A stretch of DNA of 28,621 nt from NCBI GenBank assembly GCA_002083615.1, contig MSXO01000047.1, forward strand, positions 1 to 28,621, given 5' to 3'. Shown one piece after another: positions 25,035-28,621 of this stretch. Made by a program: the position numbers and the translations under genes. Position 1 is the first letter of the stretch, and every line of letters begins with the position of its first letter. Source of the stretch: Proteobacteria bacterium ST_bin11. GTDB lineage: Bacteria; Pseudomonadota; Gammaproteobacteria; Methylococcales; Methylomonadaceae. Under the pieces are notes generated by a model that was not told the origin of the DNA, searched no databases, and was given only the letters and a program-made list of their open reading frames with translations.

Positions 25035-25073
25035 AAAAATCGGCGACGGGCGACTGGTTTAGACGCCGTCGCC
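25035..25073 (-). terminator. intrinsic terminator or attenuator between receptor and ABC genes
   Basis: On the minus strand GGCGACGG (25073-25066) pairs perfectly with CCGTCGCC (25049-25042), and a run of five T (25039-25035) follows two bases later. It starts 11 bases after the receptor stop. Only about 22 bases separate the T-tract from the ATPase ATG, which leaves almost no room for a separate promoter, so partial read-through is likely. Confidence 0.75.
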
Positions 25074-25083
25074 ACCGGCAGCG

Positions 25084-27489
25084 TCAGTATTTTAGCGACA
25101 AACTGACATAATAAGTGCGCTGAGCCAATGGGTTATTTTCATAAACATCCTGATCCAGAATATTGTCGATGCCCGCTGACACTGTGCTTTTCAATTTGTG
25201 AAAGGTCGGTAAGGAATAATTGGTTTTGAAATCGACCAAGGTATATTCGTCGGAGCCGTTGAAGACATTGGCGAAGGTGTCGACGTTGGTGATCTGATGA
25301 AACATATCGCTGCGGTAGCGCACGGCAGCTGTCGCATTCCAGGCCGAGGACAAATGGTAGGTGGCGGTCGCATTGGCTTGCAATTTTGGGGTGCGCGGCC
25401 ATTCGTTACCTATCAGGCCGGGAGCATCGCGATTTTGGGTGATTTGCTTGTTTAAAAATACGGTGTTTGCCATAAAGTCGATAGGCAGATCAAAAATGCC
25501 ATATTGTTGATAAGTTAAATCGACACCGATGGTTTCAGTTTGGCCGATTGCCAAATAGGTATTGGGGCCGTTGCCGCCGGCCAACAGCGGGTTATACGAA
25601 AAAATTTCATCGTTAATCAGATCGTAAAACAAATTGGCGCGGACATAGCCTTGCGGAATATCGTACTGAGCCATCAAGTTATGGAAATAGCCGTTTTCCG
25701 GTCCCAAATTGGGATCGGCGAAGGTGGTGCCGGCCACAGTATTTCTGCTGGCAAATAACTCTTCGGCTACCGGAAAGCGATAGGCCTTGGCGAACGAATA
25801 GCGGAACGTCCAATTATCCGGCGAAAATTCCAACGACGCTTTGGGTGAAATGCGGGACTGATCGCGGTCCTCATAATCTTGAATGCGTCGGCTATCGCCG
25901 ACGGCGCGGTTGAAGTTATAAAAGTGGCCTTCCAGGGCTTGAAAATGGTCGAAACGCAGGCCGGCCATCAGGTTCCAGTCCGGTAGAAAGCGCCATTCAA
26001 ATTGCGAAAACAGACTGTTGGTTTGGGTTTGTCCGCCGGAGTCGCTAACTGCGTTACCGAGGTTGGCGGCGGCAAAATTGGTGGTGTTATAGACCTTATT
26101 GTTATTGTTACCGTGGACGATTTGATAACCGCCCATGAATGACAAATCGTTTCTGCCCAGAAAGGCGTCGGTTGCCAATTTTAAATCGTAGGTAGCCCAC
26201 CAGTTGTCGACATCGGTAATCTGGCCCGGTAACTGGTTGTTTACCAAAGCCAGCCGGTCTTGGCCTAAGCCTGTCGATTGCACGGTGCGGTCTTTAAAGG
26301 CGTCGTAATAACTGGCTGTGGTATCGATATTCCAGTTATCGGAAATCTTGCCTTTTAAACTCCATCCGTAGTTCAGCGTTTGGCGATTTTGTTCCTGCAG
26401 GCGAAAGCCGTTCCTGGGTACGGTAAAGTTAAAACCGTCTTGGGTGTAATAGTTGGTGAAACGACCGGCGTTGTTGGTGGCATTGCTATACAAGGTTTGT
26501 CCGGTCAATGCGCTTCTGGACAGCACCAAAGGATCGTCGTTACTTCTGATCCGCTCTTCGTAGGCAATGGTAAAGCGGGTTTGCAGGTCGGGTGCCAAGT
26601 CGTAAGCCATCTTCAACTTAAACAAATCGGTGGTGGCTCGGTCGATGCCGGAATCGCCGAAGATAAAGTTTCTCTCGCCTGTTGGACTGGGAATCAGATG
26701 CGCACCCGTAACTGGGATGGCAGTAGCACCGGCTGCTAAATTGGCAGGTAATCGAGTGGTTGCCGCCGTGGTGCCGATCGGGTCCATGGGCTGGCCTTCG
26801 TTTTGCAAATGATTGTAAAACGCGTAGACGCTGAATTTATCGATTCGGTCGCCGCCGGATACAAATGTCCTAAAGCCTTGCAACAACTGATTGCGTCCGC
26901 CGCGATGCATGTCCTGAAACATACCGGTGGCATCCATTTGCGCTTCAAATTTATCCGGCATTTTGGTGATCAAGTTCACCGTGCCACCAAAGGAATGGCC
27001 ATCGTATTGCGATGAAAACGGGCCGAATAAAACGTCCACCGATTCGATTTCGCTGGGAGCGACCATGGACCAGCGCGGCGCGGCGGTGTGGCCGGCGTTG
27101 ACCATGTTGTACAAAGGCATGCCGTCCGCAAATACCATGCTGTGTGCCGATTGGGTGATATTGGAACCACGCATCGCCATCGGTGCATTGGTGTCGCCAA
27201 TATAGCGTCGACGCACATTTACGCCCGGAATGTAACGTAAAGCATCCTCGACCGTGGTGGCATTCACCTTGATTTCCACATCCTCGCCGCTGACGTGGTA
27301 GCTGGGCGTGGCTTTGGCGGTATCTGGGAAGTACGCCGGTTTTTTGCCGGCGTTTACCACGACATTCGCCAATTCTTGGCTTTTTTGGGCGGTGGCGGGC
27401 TTGTTCGAGGGATCCGCATAGACTGGGCTGTGCATTGAGCAGAGCAACAGGAGCATTAGTGACGGTTGCGGTTTGGGTAATTGCTTCAT
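25084..27489 (-). CDS. TonB-dependent outer-membrane receptor
   Basis: Outer-membrane beta-barrel receptor of 801 residues. A signal peptide (MKQLPKPQPSLMLLLLCSMHSPVYA) is followed by a plug domain (about 30-175) with EDALRYIPGVNVRRR, MRGSN, FADGMPLYN and FGPFSSQYDGHSFGGTVNLIT. The 22-strand-type barrel ends with the terminal aromatic Tyr in TYYVSLSLKY. It should take up a scarce ligand using TonB-ExbBD energy. The plug sequence is of the iron/metal-chelate class in general style, but the ligand is not identifiable. ATG 27489 is chosen because the signal peptide begins there; longer in-frame starts lie inside the upstream gene. There is no clear ribosome site, and the preceding stop is only 2 bases away, which suggests coupling. 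Confidence 0.93.
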   Translation of the reverse strand: MKQLPKPQPSLMLLLLCSMHSPVYADPSNKPATAQKSQELANVVVNAGKKPAYFPDTAKATPSYHVSGEDVEIKVNATTVEDALRYIPGVNVRRRYIGDTNAPMAMRGSNITQSAHSMVFADGMPLYNMVNAGHTAAPRWSMVAPSEIESVDVLFGPFSSQYDGHSFGGTVNLITKMPDKFEAQMDATGMFQDMHRGGRNQLLQGFRTFVSGGDRIDKFSVYAFYNHLQNEGQPMDPIGTTAATTRLPANLAAGATAIPVTGAHLIPSPTGERNFIFGDSGIDRATTDLFKLKMAYDLAPDLQTRFTIAYEERIRSNDDPLVLSRSALTGQTLYSNATNNAGRFTNYYTQDGFNFTVPRNGFRLQEQNRQTLNYGWSLKGKISDNWNIDTTASYYDAFKDRTVQSTGLGQDRLALVNNQLPGQITDVDNWWATYDLKLATDAFLGRNDLSFMGGYQIVHGNNNNKVYNTTNFAAANLGNAVSDSGGQTQTNSLFSQFEWRFLPDWNLMAGLRFDHFQALEGHFYNFNRAVGDSRRIQDYEDRDQSRISPKASLEFSPDNWTFRYSFAKAYRFPVAEELFASRNTVAGTTFADPNLGPENGYFHNLMAQYDIPQGYVRANLFYDLINDEIFSYNPLLAGGNGPNTYLAIGQTETIGVDLTYQQYGIFDLPIDFMANTVFLNKQITQNRDAPGLIGNEWPRTPKLQANATATYHLSSAWNATAAVRYRSDMFHQITNVDTFANVFNGSDEYTLVDFKTNYSLPTFHKLKSTVSAGIDNILDQDVYENNPLAQRTYYVSLSLKY

Positions 27490-27491
27490 GG

Positions 27492-28621
27492 TTATATTGT
27501 TATTGTTGAAGGGTTGGTGGAAGGGAATTGGTGGTTTTTCGGCGCAAGCGGCCAAGCGACCGTGGTTAGGTCGCCTGTGGCTAAACGTCTGAAATAGCTG
27601 TGCGCACGCTTGATAGCAGTGGTTTTGGCACTGCTAAGCGCATGTTTGGGCGTGAGGTTCGAGCGTGCGATGCGGGTAGTGTGGCCGTGTCGACCAGCGT
27701 GTTGCAGTGAGCGTGGCCAGGCGAGTATGGCTACGGCATGAGTCAATACCGTTCGCTGCGAGTTTGTCGAAGCGCGCGCCAAGTGTGGCTGCGATAAGCT
27801 CAGTCCGAGCGGCGCATCAGGAGTAGCTGGGGTTGGCTGAATAAGGTGAGGTGTGCCCGATTGAGGTGGGCGAGCAGATAAAACAAATTGAAGGCCGATT
27901 GCTTCAAGTTTGCTGTAAAACGGTAAAAATTTCTGAGAAGAGAGATGCGAGATGGTGGTGGCGACAGCCAATGGCGGCGAAGTGCGTCCGACGCCGTTAC
28001 CGAGCAGATCGATACCTGGAGAATAATTGATACTGGGGTAGTAATGCGTAAATTCTGGCAACCGCAAATTAACATTTGCCTTGCATTCGGCTTCCGGGTG
28101 TTTAAGCTGCAGCGGTAAACCCCAACGGTTGGCGGGTAGCGAGTCTACTAAATTAGCGGACTGCTTACTCTTGCACAGAACCTGACCGGATGAGTCGCTG
28201 AGTGGGGGTGTCGAAGCCTGCTGTCGCGATAAACCCTCGGTTAGCCAAGCACCCGTCAGGTGCTCGAAACCAGCGGCGCTCATAGGTGCTGTGTGGGCGG
28301 CAGAACTGACTGAGACAGCATGGCGCGGACCGGCGAATACCATGGTCAAAATGCAAGCAATACACAGTAGTACCAGCTTAACTAACAAGATCCCCGCGCC
28401 ATGCAATAACAGCGTAGCAAGGATGAAACCCACGGTATATGAAATTAGGCTGGCGGACGTCGATATTTCCTGGCCGTGGGCGAAACCATGGAAAAACCCG
28501 AAAAATGCCACTATAAATACATTGATCTTATTGCTGAAACGAATGTTGCGGGTAACCAGAACCGCAAAAATGCCGCAAGACAGCAGAATGAGGCCTTCTA
28601 CGCTAGGAATCGATAAACCCG
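27492..28621 (-). CDS. HupE/UreJ-family membrane permease with long basic C-terminal tail (partial)
   Basis: The frame is open from the window edge, so the start lies outside; the first 36 full codons before the GTG at 28511 read as a membrane segment (GLSIPSVEGLILLSCGIFAV). The HupE/UreJ hallmark AFFGFFHGFAHGQEI follows, then a helix YTVGFILATLLLHGAGILLV and a last helix ending ILTMVFAGP. By family knowledge this group transports nickel, cobalt or related metals. Typical members end near here, but this frame continues about 270 codons more. The tail is rich in Ser, Thr, Pro, Ala, His and Arg, has two Cys, and has very few acidic residues in its last 130. It stops 2 bases before the TonB receptor ATG. 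The tail could be real or the product of a lost stop or frameshift. Confidence 0.75.
   Translation of the reverse strand, partial: GLSIPSVEGLILLSCGIFAVLVTRNIRFSNKINVFIVAFFGFFHGFAHGQEISTSASLISYTVGFILATLLLHGAGILLVKLVLLCIACILTMVFAGPRHAVSVSSAAHTAPMSAAGFEHLTGAWLTEGLSRQQASTPPLSDSSGQVLCKSKQSANLVDSLPANRWGLPLQLKHPEAECKANVNLRLPEFTHYYPSINYSPGIDLLGNGVGRTSPPLAVATTISHLSSQKFLPFYSKLEAIGLQFVLSARPPQSGTPHLIQPTPATPDAPLGLSLSQPHLARASTNSQRTVLTHAVAILAWPRSLQHAGRHGHTTRIARSNLTPKHALSSAKTTAIKRAHSYFRRLATGDLTTVAWPLAPKNHQFPSTNPSTITI

Noticed and set aside
27490..27555. Longer start for the TonB receptor
   Set aside because: The signal peptide begins at the ATG at 27489, and the extra residues do not resemble a signal sequence.
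27492..28511. A complete 339-residue gene starting at GTG 28511
   Set aside because: The frame stays open and membrane-like through the window edge, and the HupE motif would sit at the very start, so the gene is longer and cut off.
1..28621. CRISPR array, tRNA, rRNA or insertion sequence
   Set aside because: No regularly spaced repeats, cloverleaf genes, rRNA signatures or transposase genes were seen by reading; a covariance-model scan was not possible.

Overview
The window looks like chromosomal DNA from a Gram-negative gammaproteobacterium. It carries inner-core lipopolysaccharide heptosyltransferases in the order ilvE-waaF-waaC, an MdtABC-type RND pump, a TonB-dependent receptor, and several cyclic-di-GMP proteins of the DUF3391/HD-GYP type. 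The gene style and a moderate GC content suggest a Methylomonas-like methanotroph (Methylococcales). That genus-level guess is inference, because no methane-oxidation gene is present. I saw no rRNA, tRNA, CRISPR array, insertion sequence or phage gene.

Layout. Positions 1-465 are mostly non-coding, with a possible 3' end of an upstream gene and a structured inverted-repeat region. Positions 466-5309 (+) hold an HD-GYP phosphodiesterase, an orphan GspG-like pseudopilin and a large CACHE-HAMP-GGDEF-EAL membrane protein. Positions 5334-12750 (-) hold mdtA-mdtB-mdtC with overlapping or nearly touching genes, and a palindromic operator candidate upstream. A clear intrinsic terminator at 12812-12838 separates them from a small cupin gene, which follows a Wzz/GumC-like chain-length protein (both -). 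After a 650-base intergenic region rich in hairpins come two tandem DUF3391/HD-GYP genes (+), the second with an eroded active site. Positions 17799-20819 (-) are ilvE-waaF-waaC. A 69-residue orphan gene (+) sits behind a sigma-54-like promoter. Positions 21496-28621 (-) are a probable transport operon read in the order HupE/UreJ-like permease (cut by the window edge), TonB-dependent receptor, ABC ATPase, and two DUF3526 ABC-2 permeases.

How the parts fit. Four genes make, break or possibly sense cyclic-di-GMP, and their neighbours (a pseudopilin and a polysaccharide chain-length regulator) are surface-structure genes, so a link to attachment or capsule control is plausible. The last operon pairs outer-membrane uptake (TonB receptor) with an inner-membrane HupE-type metal permease and an ABC-2 system that has no periplasmic binding protein. 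It is the best candidate for an incompletely described system. Its substrate, perhaps a transition metal or metal chelate, cannot be read from the sequence. An apparent terminator lies between the receptor and the ABC genes, which would give much more receptor than ABC transporter.
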